DNA from: an uncultured Oscillibacter sp.
GTDB taxonomy: Bacteria; Bacillota; Clostridia; Oscillospirales; Oscillospiraceae
Direction of reading: 5' to 3'
Assembly (NCBI GenBank): GCA_910587705.1
Contig: CAJUMX010000028.1
Coordinates: 1 to 18,271, forward strand
DNA length: 18,271 nucleotides
Shown here: positions 1 through 6,935 of the stretch, piece by piece
Numbering within the stretch: position 1 is the first letter of the stretch
How the letters are laid out: each line of letters starts with the position of its first letter
Program-made: the position numbers and the translations under genes
The notes under the pieces: generated by a model
The model's database searches: none
What the model saw: the letters and a program-made list of their open reading frames with translations, nothing else
What the model was told of the DNA's origin: nothing

Positions 1-2
1 CC

Positions 3-701
3 CACGGCTTCAACATCCACTTCAAGCAGATCGTGCCCCCCGCCGGGGTGGACGTTTCCATGATCGCTCCCAAGGGCCCGGGCCACACGGTCCGCTCTAC
101 CTATGTGGCGGGCAAGGGCGTGCCCTGCCTGGTGGCCGTGGAGCAAAACGCCACGGGAAAGGCTTTGGATTTAGCCCTGGCCTATGCGGCGGGCATCGGC
201 GGCGCCCGGGGCGGCGTCATGGAGACCACCTTCCAGGATGAGACGGAGACCGACCTCTTCGGTGAGCAGGCCGTCCTCTGCGGCGGCGTGGTGGAGCTGA
301 TGAAGCTGGGCTTCGAGACTCTGGTGGAAGCGGGCTATGCCCCGGAAAACGCCTACTTCGAGTGCATCCACGAAATGAAGCTCATCATCGACCTCATCAA
401 CAAAGGCGGCGTAGCCATGATGAACTACTCCATCTCCGATACGGCGGAATACGGCGAATACGTCTCCGGGCCCCGGATTCTCCCCTATGAGGAGACCAAG
501 AAGAACATGAAGGCGGTGCTGACGGACATCCAGGACGGCGTGTTTGCTGGGAAGTGGATTGCCGAAAACAAAAACGGCCGGACCTTCTTCAACGCCAAGC
601 GCCGCCAGCTGGCCCAGCACCAGATGGAGACCGTGGGGGCGGAGCTCCGGCGCAACATGCTCTGGGGCGACGATACGGACCCGGATACGGCGTCCAACTA
701 A
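3..701 (+). CDS. ilvC: Ketol-acid reductoisomerase, C-terminal part (5' end outside window)
   Basis: This enzyme isomerises and reduces 2-acetolactate (or 2-aceto-2-hydroxybutyrate) to the dihydroxy acid, using NADPH and Mg2+, in cytosolic valine/isoleucine/leucine synthesis. The frame is open from the window edge, so the true start and the Rossmann domain lie upstream; an internal GTG at 33 is not a start. What remains is the end of the nucleotide-binding domain and the helical KARI domain. The metal-binding stretch DETETDLFGEQ begins at nt 237, followed by the FECIHEMK segment with further acidic ligands and NYSISDTAEYG, the usual substrate-binding serine region. The end, about 90 residues after that motif, fits the short class I enzymes. 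Other branched-chain genes would be expected upstream but cannot be seen. Identification is firm. Confidence 0.97.
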   Translation, partial: HGFNIHFKQIVPPAGVDVSMIAPKGPGHTVRSTYVAGKGVPCLVAVEQNATGKALDLALAYAAGIGGARGGVMETTFQDETETDLFGEQAVLCGGVVELMKLGFETLVEAGYAPENAYFECIHEMKLIIDLINKGGVAMMNYSISDTAEYGEYVSGPRILPYEETKKNMKAVLTDIQDGVFAGKWIAENKNGRTFFNAKRRQLAQHQMETVGAELRRNMLWGDDTDPDTASN

Positions 702-727
702 GCAAAGGAATCGTATACCGCGAAGAT

Positions 728-752
728 GGGCCAGGGGCAGCGCCCCTGGCCC
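728..752 (+). terminator. Perfect 11-bp hairpin after ilvC, terminator-like but without a T-run
   Basis: Arms 728-738 (GGGCCAGGGGC) and 742-752 are perfect complements around a 3-nt loop. The bases after it (GCTTGCCAGG) are not T-rich, so this is not a classical intrinsic terminator. It may stabilise the ilvC 3' end, separate it from the next gene, or be an intergenic palindromic repeat. Confidence 0.45.
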
Positions 753-815
753 GCTTGCCAGGCCCCCTGTGAAAACCCGGCGCGGCAGCTTTTTCAAAAC
801 GAAAGGACTGATTTC

Positions 816-2117
816 ATGAATCGTATCCTTCCCCATCTCATCCTTTACAGCGACCTGGGCCGGGACAGCATCCTGGTTCGTCTGGCGGAGATCATCCGGG
901 CGTGCAGAGAGGGCGGGGCCAAGGAGCCCCTGCTCCAGCGGGCCAACGCGGAGGTTAAGCGCATTTTGGACCTCTCCACCGCCTGCGGCTTTGACGAGAA
1001 CCTCTGGCAGTGCTACCTCACCTGGGTCCTCATGACCAACGACAATTCCTTCACCCGGACCTGCGAGCGGGTGGGCGCCACGGAGGGCGGCAGCGTGAAC
1101 CGCTTTGCGGAAAATGACTTCGCCGTCTTTCACCAGCTCTTCCACTACGATTTTTCCGAGCTGGAGCGGTACTTGCTGACGGACTGCTTTTCCATCCTGA
1201 CGGATTATCAGGCCATCCCCAAGCGGGAGCGGACCTATAACCGGGACGTCAGCGCCCAGGTTCGGACCCTCCGGAAAGCCCTGTCGGAGGCGGAAAACGG
1301 GCATGAGATGTTCCAATTGGTGACAGACTATTACAAGCGGTACGGCTACGGCGTGTTTGCCATGAACCGGGCCTTCCGCATCCGGCGGGAGGATGGGCTG
1401 GAGTTTCTGCCCATCAGCAACGTGGACGGTGTGCGGCTGGAGGACCTTTTGGGCTATGAGAGCCAGAAGGCGGAGCTGCGCCGGAATACGGAGGCCTTCC
1501 TGGCCGGGAAGCACGCCAACAACGTTCTGCTCTACGGCGACGCGGGGACGGGAAAATCCACCAGCGTCAAGGCGCTCATCAACGAGTACTACGACCAGGG
1601 GCTCCGGATGATTGAGATTTACAAGCACCAGTTCGGGGAGCTGTCCCACATTCTCTCGGAGATCAAGAACCGGAATTACCGCTTTGTCATCTTCATCGAC
1701 GACCTCTCCTTTGAGGAGAACGAGGTGGAGTACAAGTTTCTCAAGGCCGTCATCGAGGGCGGCGTGGAGACCCGGCCGGAAAATGTGCTGATCTATGCCA
1801 CGTCCAACCGCCGCCACCTCATCCGGGAGACCTGGAACGACCGGCAGGATATGGAGCACCACGGGGACATTCACCGCTCCGACACCATGGAGGAGAAGCT
1901 GTCCCTGGCGGCCCGATTCGGCGTGACCATCAACTACAACGCCCCCAGCCCCAAGGAATTCCAGGCCATTATCCGGGCTCTGGCAGAGCGTCAGGGGATT
2001 CGGATGGACGAGAAGGAGCTGATGACGAAGGCCAACGCCTGGGAAATCCGCCATGGCGGCTTCTCCGGCCGGACGGCTCAGCAGTTTGTCCACTACCTGG
2101 AGGGACTGGCGGAATGA
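816..2117 (+). CDS. DUF815-family AAA+ ATPase
   Basis: A predicted cytosolic P-loop ATPase of the DUF815 family (PF05673), 433 residues; the family's cellular role is not established to my knowledge. The N-terminal ~200 residues are helical and lack motifs I recognise. The AAA+ core follows: Walker A GDAGTGKST at residues 241-249, Walker B FVIFIDDLSFEE at about 290-301, and the sensor-1 asparagine in YATSNRRHL near 331. The frame is open further upstream (to 726), but ATG 816 is chosen because GAAAGGA lies 8 nt before it and the upstream stretch is the post-ilvC hairpin region. The stop overlaps the next start as ATGA (2114-2117), implying translational coupling to the DUF523 gene. No promoter is evident in the 114-nt gap after ilvC. 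Confidence 0.88.
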   Translation: MNRILPHLILYSDLGRDSILVRLAEIIRACREGGAKEPLLQRANAEVKRILDLSTACGFDENLWQCYLTWVLMTNDNSFTRTCERVGATEGGSVNRFAENDFAVFHQLFHYDFSELERYLLTDCFSILTDYQAIPKRERTYNRDVSAQVRTLRKALSEAENGHEMFQLVTDYYKRYGYGVFAMNRAFRIRREDGLEFLPISNVDGVRLEDLLGYESQKAELRRNTEAFLAGKHANNVLLYGDAGTGKSTSVKALINEYYDQGLRMIEIYKHQFGELSHILSEIKNRNYRFVIFIDDLSFEENEVEYKFLKAVIEGGVETRPENVLIYATSNRRHLIRETWNDRQDMEHHGDIHRSDTMEEKLSLAARFGVTINYNAPSPKEFQAIIRALAERQGIRMDEKELMTKANAWEIRHGGFSGRTAQQFVHYLEGLAE

Positions 2118-2545
2118 AGGTGCTGGTCAGCGCGTGCCTCTTGGGGGAGAACTGCAAGTACAGCGGCGGAAACAACCTGTGTCCCGGACTGCTGAAGTGG
2201 CTGGAAGAGGAGGGCCATGAGGCCGTGTCCGTCTGCCCGGAGGTGCTGGGGGGCCTGCCAGTGCCCCGGACCCCGGCGGAGATTGTGGAGGGCGTGGTCA
2301 CCACCCGGGACGGGGAGGACGTGGACCGGGCCTTTCGCCGGGGAGCGGCTTTGGCGCTGGAAATTGCCCGGCGGGAGGGGACGGAGCTGGCCGTTCTCCA
2401 GCCCCGGAGCCCCAGCTGCGGCGTGAAGCAGGTCTACGACGGGACCTTTTCTGGCCGGAAGGTTCCGGGCAGGGGGGTGTTCGCCCAGCTGCTGGCGGAA
2501 AACGGCGTTCGGCTCCTGGAGCCGGAGGACCTGGAGGGCCGGTGA
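2114..2545 (+). CDS. DUF523 protein, TudS-like desulfidase family
   Basis: A 143-residue cytosolic protein of the DUF523 family (PF04463). The characterised family member TudS is a [4Fe-4S] enzyme that removes sulfur from 2-thiouracil, so a sulfur-removal role is possible but inferred. Visible family motifs are SACLLG (Cys8), SVCPEV (Cys41) and RSPSCG (Cys102); these three cysteines are the probable cluster ligands, and Cys14 and Cys23 are additional. The length matches stand-alone members. Its ATG overlaps the stop of the upstream AAA+ gene as ATGA, so it is probably translated by coupling. A promoter for the next gene begins 8 nt after the stop, so the pair likely ends here. Family assignment is firm, substrate unknown. 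Confidence 0.85.
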   Translation: MKVLVSACLLGENCKYSGGNNLCPGLLKWLEEEGHEAVSVCPEVLGGLPVPRTPAEIVEGVVTTRDGEDVDRAFRRGAALALEIARREGTELAVLQPRSPSCGVKQVYDGTFSGRKVPGRGVFAQLLAENGVRLLEPEDLEGR

Positions 2546-2552
2546 TTGGGGA

Positions 2553-2581
2553 TTGCGGCGGAGCGGACTTTGTGGTACAAT
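2553..2581 (+). promoter_or_regulatory. Sigma-A-type promoter for the siroheme block
   Basis: The -35 TTGCGG (2553-2558), a 17-bp spacer and -10 TACAAT (2576-2581) are preceded by an extended -10 TG at 2573-2574. It lies just after the DUF523 stop and about 56 nt before the reductase ATG, giving the reductase block its own transcription start. Confidence 0.7.
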
Positions 2582-2636
2582 AACCGAAATGACTTCCCGC
2601 CTTGACGGCGGAATACTGGGAAAGAGGGCGCGTTTC

Positions 2637-4184
2637 ATGGTGGACTCCAAATGGCTCCAGACTTACCGGGAGGAAATCCGGACCTTCTCCGGGAAAATCC
2701 AGGAGTTTCAAGAGGGAAAGCTGGATAAGAAGGACTACAAGGGCTGCTCCGGCGGCATGGGCAGCTATGCCCAGCGGGACGCGGCGAAGCACATGCTCCG
2801 CCTGCGCCTGCCCGCCGGACGGCTGACCATGGAGCGGCTGAAATTCCTGGCGGACACAGTGGAGAAGTACCAGGTTCAGCGGATAAAGCTCACCACCTGC
2901 GAGACGGTGCAGCTCCACGACCTTGGAGCGGAGCAGGTGCCCGCCATTATGGAGGAGGCGGTTTCCTGCGGCATCCTCTGCCGGGGCGGCGGCGGGGACA
3001 ACCCCCGGAATGTGATGTGCAGCCCCCTCTCCGGCGTGCAGAGGGGGGAGGCCTTTGACCCCTCTCCTTATGCGGCGGCGGTGACGGACTACCTCCTCTC
3101 CATCTGCCGGGAGATTCACATGCCCCGGAAATTGAAGATCGCCTTTTCCAACGGCGCGGACGACTCCGTTCACAGCGCCTTCCGGGACATGGGCTTCCGG
3201 GCGAAGGCTGACGGGACCTTCTCCCTTCGCATCGCCGGGGGGCTGGGGGCCATGGGCCACCGCATGGGCGTGCTGGTGGACGAGGCTGTCCGGCCCAGAG
3301 AGGTCCTTTACTACGTCAAGGCCATGGTGGATACCTTCTGCCAGCACGGCAACTATGAGAACCGGGCCAAGGCCCGAACCCGCTTTATGCAGGACACCTT
3401 GGGCCCAGAGGGGCTGAAAGAGGCATTTTTGAACCATCTGGAGGCTGCCAAGGCGGCAGGAGGACTGGAAATCTCCAGCCTGGAAGCTCCGGCGGACCTT
3501 TCGAAGGGGAGCGGAGAGACTCTGGACCATCCCCGGGCCGTCCCCCAAAAGCAGGAGGGGCTGTACGCGGTGAAGTATCACCCCATCGGCGGCGTGCTGC
3601 CGGTGGAGAAGCCCGGGGAACTGTACGCGGCTTTGAAGGATGTGCCCGGGGCCGAGTGCCGGGTGGGGCCGGACGAGACGCTGTATATCGTGAATCTCAC
3701 CGCCGCCGAGGCGGAGCGGATTCTGGCCGTCACCGAGGACAGCGCAAGGACGGCGTTTGAGTACAGCGTGGCCTGCATCGGCGCCACGGTGTGCCAGCAG
3801 GGAATTCGGGACAGCCAGGGGCTGCTCCGCTCCGCCGTGACGGCGGTCCGGGAGGCGGGGATTCCCGACGGGGCCCTGCCGAGGATTACGATTTCCGGCT
3901 GCCCCTCCAGCTGTGCCGCCCACCAGGCGGGGGCCATCGGCTTCCAGGGCGGCGTGCGCCTGGAGGACAAGAAGCCCCAGCCCGCCTTCCGTTTGTTCCT
4001 GGGGGGCAGCGACGCACTGGATGCGGCCCGCTTCGGCGAGGCGGGCGCGGTGATCCTGGAAAAGGATATCCCCGCCCTGCTGGTGGAGCTGGGAAGGGCG
4101 GCGGCGGCCCAGGGCCAGAGCTGGGAGCAGTGGTCCGAGAGCCACCGGGAGGATTTGAACGCCATTGTGGCGAAGTACGCCTGA
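2637..4184 (+). CDS. Siroheme/[4Fe-4S] nitrite/sulfite reductase
   Basis: A 515-residue member of the nitrite/sulfite reductase hemoprotein family, which reduces nitrite to ammonia or sulfite to sulfide with six electrons. The [4Fe-4S]-siroheme signature is complete: C-x5-C at residues 380 and 386 (CIGATVC) and C-x3-C at 422 and 426 (CPSSC). The N-terminal half carries the family-type stretch GDNPRNVMCSPLSGV (about 120-134). The frame opens earlier, but ATG 2637 has GGGAAAGAGG about 9 nt upstream, whereas ATG 2589 would sit almost at the transcription start. The downstream genes include the CysG-like enzyme that makes its cofactor. Substrate cannot be decided from sequence; the electron donor is probably ferredoxin or a separate subunit, as no flavin domain is present. 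Confidence 0.88.
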   Translation: MVDSKWLQTYREEIRTFSGKIQEFQEGKLDKKDYKGCSGGMGSYAQRDAAKHMLRLRLPAGRLTMERLKFLADTVEKYQVQRIKLTTCETVQLHDLGAEQVPAIMEEAVSCGILCRGGGGDNPRNVMCSPLSGVQRGEAFDPSPYAAAVTDYLLSICREIHMPRKLKIAFSNGADDSVHSAFRDMGFRAKADGTFSLRIAGGLGAMGHRMGVLVDEAVRPREVLYYVKAMVDTFCQHGNYENRAKARTRFMQDTLGPEGLKEAFLNHLEAAKAAGGLEISSLEAPADLSKGSGETLDHPRAVPQKQEGLYAVKYHPIGGVLPVEKPGELYAALKDVPGAECRVGPDETLYIVNLTAAEAERILAVTEDSARTAFEYSVACIGATVCQQGIRDSQGLLRSAVTAVREAGIPDGALPRITISGCPSSCAAHQAGAIGFQGGVRLEDKKPQPAFRLFLGGSDALDAARFGEAGAVILEKDIPALLVELGRAAAAQGQSWEQWSESHREDLNAIVAKYA

Positions 4185-4195
4185 TACGATTTTTG

Positions 4196-4235
4196 ACGGA
4201 AAGGAGGCGGGCCTGGGGTCCGTCTCCTTTGCCGT
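4196..4235 (+). terminator. Long bulged hairpin between reductase and ABC transporter genes
   Basis: Left arm 4196-4210 pairs with right arm 4220-4235 over 15 bp, with one bulged base and one G-U, around a 9-nt loop. Only TTT follows, so it may be a partial terminator allowing read-through, or an mRNA-stability element that separates expression of the reductase from the transporter. No new promoter is evident between it and the next gene. Confidence 0.5.
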
Positions 4236-4256
4236 TTGATGGGAGAATGGAAAACC

Positions 4257-5279
4257 ATGAAACGCCTTTGCCTGCTGCTTGCGCTGCTGCTGCCGCTGAC
4301 CGCCTGTGGAGCGCCGGGGGAACCGGCCGGAGACCCGCCCCCTTCTGAAAGGGCGGTGACCTTTACGGATGATCTGGGACAATCGTTTGCTCTGGAGCCG
4401 CCCCGGAGGGTGGCGGCTATGATCGGCAGCTTTGCGGACATCTGGTGCCTGGCTGGGGGGCGGGACAGCCTCATCGCCGCCGCCGGGGATGCCTGGACCT
4501 CCTTCGACCTGGGGTTGGGGGAGGACGTGGCGGACCTGGGAGCCGTGAAGGAGCCGAATTTGGAGGTGCTGCTGGCGGCGGAGCCGGATTTGATTCTGGC
4601 CAGCGTCAACACCGCCGCGAACCTGGAGCTGAAAGACACCTTCGCCCAGGCGGGGCTGAACGCCGCCTATTTTGAGGTGGACTGCTTTGACGATTACCTG
4701 CGGATGCTGGAAATCTGCACCCGCCTCACGGGAGAGCCGGAGCGGTATGAGACCTATGGAACCGCCGTCCGGGAGCAGGTGGAGACGGCGATTGTCCGGC
4801 AGGACGGCAGCGCCCCGAAGGTCCTCTACGTCCGGGCCAGCGGCAGCAGCTGCAAAGCCAAGGGCAGCGAGGGCAGCGTCCTGGGGGAGATGCTGGCGGC
4901 GCTGGGCTGCGTCAACATTGCCGATAGCGGGGGGCTGCTGGAGAACCTGAGCGTGGAGGGCATCATCGCCGGGGACCCGGACTATATTTTCGCCGTACTC
5001 CAGGGGGCGGACGCCTCAGCGGCGCGGAAGTCCCTGGACGCCGCCCTGCTGTCCAACCCCGCCTGGAGTGGACTTCGGGCGGTGCGGGAAGGGCGGTTCA
5101 TCACCCTGGACCACAAACTCTACAACTTGAAGCCCAACGCACGCTGGGGGGAAGCCTATGAAAGACTTGCGGATATCCTCTACCCGAACGAAATATGCCC
5201 TCCCGGCGCTGGCGGCGCTGGCGGTCCTCTCCGCCCTGCTGAGCCTGTGCCTGGGGGCGGCGGCCCTGGCCCCGGGTGA
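4257..5279 (+). CDS. ABC transporter substrate-binding lipoprotein, FecB/BtuF type
   Basis: Extracytoplasmic binding protein (PF01497 type) that captures a chelated metal or tetrapyrrole and passes it to the permease encoded next. Residues 1-17 form a lipoprotein signal peptide ending in the lipobox LTAC, with Cys17 as lipidation site. The two-lobed domain runs from about residue 35 to 310, including EPDLILAS and the closing RWGEAYERLADILYP. ATG 4257 is chosen because GGGAGA precedes it at about 10 nt and it gives a proper signal peptide; ATG 4239 and TTG 4236 in the same frame would add a charged leader. The last ~27 residues are Gly/Pro-rich and are read over the start of the permease gene, an overlap of 122 nt, which is unusual. 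Ligand unknown; iron complex, heme or cobalamin-like compounds are typical of the family. Confidence 0.88.
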   Translation: MKRLCLLLALLLPLTACGAPGEPAGDPPPSERAVTFTDDLGQSFALEPPRRVAAMIGSFADIWCLAGGRDSLIAAAGDAWTSFDLGLGEDVADLGAVKEPNLEVLLAAEPDLILASVNTAANLELKDTFAQAGLNAAYFEVDCFDDYLRMLEICTRLTGEPERYETYGTAVREQVETAIVRQDGSAPKVLYVRASGSSCKAKGSEGSVLGEMLAALGCVNIADSGGLLENLSVEGIIAGDPDYIFAVLQGADASAARKSLDAALLSNPAWSGLRAVREGRFITLDHKLYNLKPNARWGEAYERLADILYPNEICPPGAGGAGGPLRPAEPVPGGGGPGPG

Positions 5280-6177
5280 GGTCCTCTCCGCCCTGCTGGG
5301 GCGGGGAAGCGGCGCGGCGACGCAGATTGTGCTTTACGCCCGCCTGCCCCGGACCTGCGGCTGCCTCCTGGCGGGGGCGGCGCTGGCGGCGGCGGGAACC
5401 ATCATTCAAGGAGTGCTGGCAAATCCCCTGGCGGCGCCCAACGTCATCGGCGTCAACGCCGGGGCGGGGCTCTGCACGGCGGTGTGGGCCGCTCTGTGGC
5501 CTGCTTGGACAGCGGCGCTTCCCTTTGCCGCTTTTTTAGGGGCCTTGGGGGGCGTTGGGCTGGTGCTGGCCATCGGGACCCGGACCGGCGCGTCCAGAAT
5601 GACCCTGGTGCTGGCGGGGGTGGCGGTATCCGGCATGTTCAGCGCGGGCATCGACGCCGTGCTGACCTTTTTCCCCGACGCGCTGAACGGCTACACGGAC
5701 TTCCGGGTGGGAGGGGTGGCCAATCTCTCCATGAGCCGGGTGGCCCCGGCGTTTTGGGTGATTTTGACGGCGTTTTTCCTGGCGCTGTCCCTGGCAGGGG
5801 AGATGGACGTGCTGCTTTTGGGGGAGGAGACCGCTCGGAGCCTGGGGCTTCCCGCCCGGCGACTGCGGCTGGTGCTGCTGGCCCTGGCGGCGGCCCTGGC
5901 AGGGGCGGCGGTGAGCTTTGCGGGGCTTTTGGGCTTTGTGGGTCTCATCGCCCCCCACATGGTCCGGCGGCTGGTGGGGGAGGACAGCTCCGCCCGACTG
6001 CTCTGGGGGGCGGCCCTGGGTGGGGCGGCGCTGCTGACGCTGTGCGATATCCTGGCCCGGACGTTGTTTGCCCCCTATGAGCTACCGGTGGGGGTGGTGC
6101 TGTCCCTGCTGGGCGGGCCGTTTTTCCTGTGGCTTCTTCTGCGGCAGAGGCGGGGAAGGAGGCGCGGCCATGCTTGA
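5158..6177 (+). CDS. FecCD-family ABC transporter permease
   Basis: A 339-residue polytopic membrane protein of the FecCD/BtuC family, which forms the channel for iron-siderophore, heme or cobalamin uptake. The first membrane segment begins at about residue 14 and family length and hydrophobicity fit roughly ten segments. Family motifs are visible: IIQGVLANPLAAPNVIGVNAGAG-like sequence about residues 83-105 and the ATPase-contact stretch GLIAPHMVRRLVGED about residues 262-276. ATG 5158, after GGGGGGAAG, leaves the expected short cytoplasmic lead before the first helix. It starts inside the binding-protein gene in another frame, and its stop overlaps the next start (ATGCTTGA, 6170-6177), so the transporter genes are translationally coupled. 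Confidence 0.93.
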   Translation: MKDLRISSTRTKYALPALAALAVLSALLSLCLGAAALAPGEVLSALLGRGSGAATQIVLYARLPRTCGCLLAGAALAAAGTIIQGVLANPLAAPNVIGVNAGAGLCTAVWAALWPAWTAALPFAAFLGALGGVGLVLAIGTRTGASRMTLVLAGVAVSGMFSAGIDAVLTFFPDALNGYTDFRVGGVANLSMSRVAPAFWVILTAFFLALSLAGEMDVLLLGEETARSLGLPARRLRLVLLALAAALAGAAVSFAGLLGFVGLIAPHMVRRLVGEDSSARLLWGAALGGAALLTLCDILARTLFAPYELPVGVVLSLLGGPFFLWLLLRQRRGRRRGHA

Positions 6178-6934
6178 GGCGCAAAATCTCACGGCGGGCT
6201 ATCCGGGGCGGACGGTGCTGGAGGGTGTGACCCTGGCGGTCCGTCCTGGGCGGGTGCTGGCGCTGCTGGGGCCCAACGGCTGTGGAAAGAGCACGCTGCT
6301 GCGGACCATGGCCGGTCTCCTGCCGCCCCTGGGCGGGGAGGTGCTGCTGGATGGGAGGCGGGACTACAGTCCCCGGCAGGCTGCCCAACGGGTTGCCTAT
6401 CTTCCCCAGTCCCGAATGGCGCCCAGCATCACGGCCCGGCGGATGGTGCTCCACGGGCGGTTTCCCTACCTCTCCTATCCCCGGCGCTATGGCCGGGAGG
6501 ACTATGAGGCGGTGGACCGGGCCCTGGCGGCGGCGGACGCCCTGGATTTGGCGGACCGGCCGGTGCCGGAGCTCTCCGGGGGACAGCGGCAAAAGGTTTA
6601 TCTCGCCATGGCCCTGGCCCAGGAGACGGAGACCATCCTCATGGACGAGCCCACCGCCTATTTGGACATCCGGCACCAGCTGGAGGTTCTGGCCCTGGTC
6701 CGCCGTCTGGCGGCAAAGGGGCGGGGCATAGCCTTGGTTCTCCATGATTTGTGTCTTGCCCTGACCATGGCGGATGATGTGGCCGTGCTGGATGGGGGGC
6801 GTTTGCTGGCCCTGGACGGGCCGGAGGAGATTTATCACAGCGGAGTGCTGGCCCGGGTTATGGGCGTCCGCCTGGACCGGACTTCCGGGCCGGAGGGCTG
6901 GCGCTATTTCTGCGGGCTGCCGGAGGAGGGCTGA
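6170..6934 (+). CDS. ABC transporter ATP-binding protein, FecE/BtuD type
   Basis: A 254-residue ATPase that powers the importer encoded by the two preceding genes. All nucleotide-binding motifs are intact: Walker A GPNGCGKS at residues 34-41, Q-loop Gln80, signature LSGGQ at 135-139, Walker B ILMDEP with Glu160, and switch His192 in VLHD. An in-frame extension upstream exists, but ATG 6170 has GGAAGGAGG about 9 nt before it and overlaps the permease stop by 8 nt. The next gene starts one base after its stop. Together with the lipoprotein and permease this is a complete class II metal-chelate importer. Confidence 0.95.
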   Translation: MLEAQNLTAGYPGRTVLEGVTLAVRPGRVLALLGPNGCGKSTLLRTMAGLLPPLGGEVLLDGRRDYSPRQAAQRVAYLPQSRMAPSITARRMVLHGRFPYLSYPRRYGREDYEAVDRALAAADALDLADRPVPELSGGQRQKVYLAMALAQETETILMDEPTAYLDIRHQLEVLALVRRLAAKGRGIALVLHDLCLALTMADDVAVLDGGRLLALDGPEEIYHSGVLARVMGVRLDRTSGPEGWRYFCGLPEEG

Positions 6935-6935
6935 C

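Noticed and set aside
171..2093. 640-codon open frame on the minus strand opposite ilvC and the AAA+ gene
   Set aside because: It spans two well-supported genes on the other strand, has no family motifs, and is the kind of antisense opening expected in GC-rich coding DNA.
2298..4382. 694-codon minus-strand open frame opposite the reductase
   Set aside because: The plus strand encodes a reductase with complete cofactor motifs; the antisense translation is Pro/Gly/Arg-rich and motif-free.
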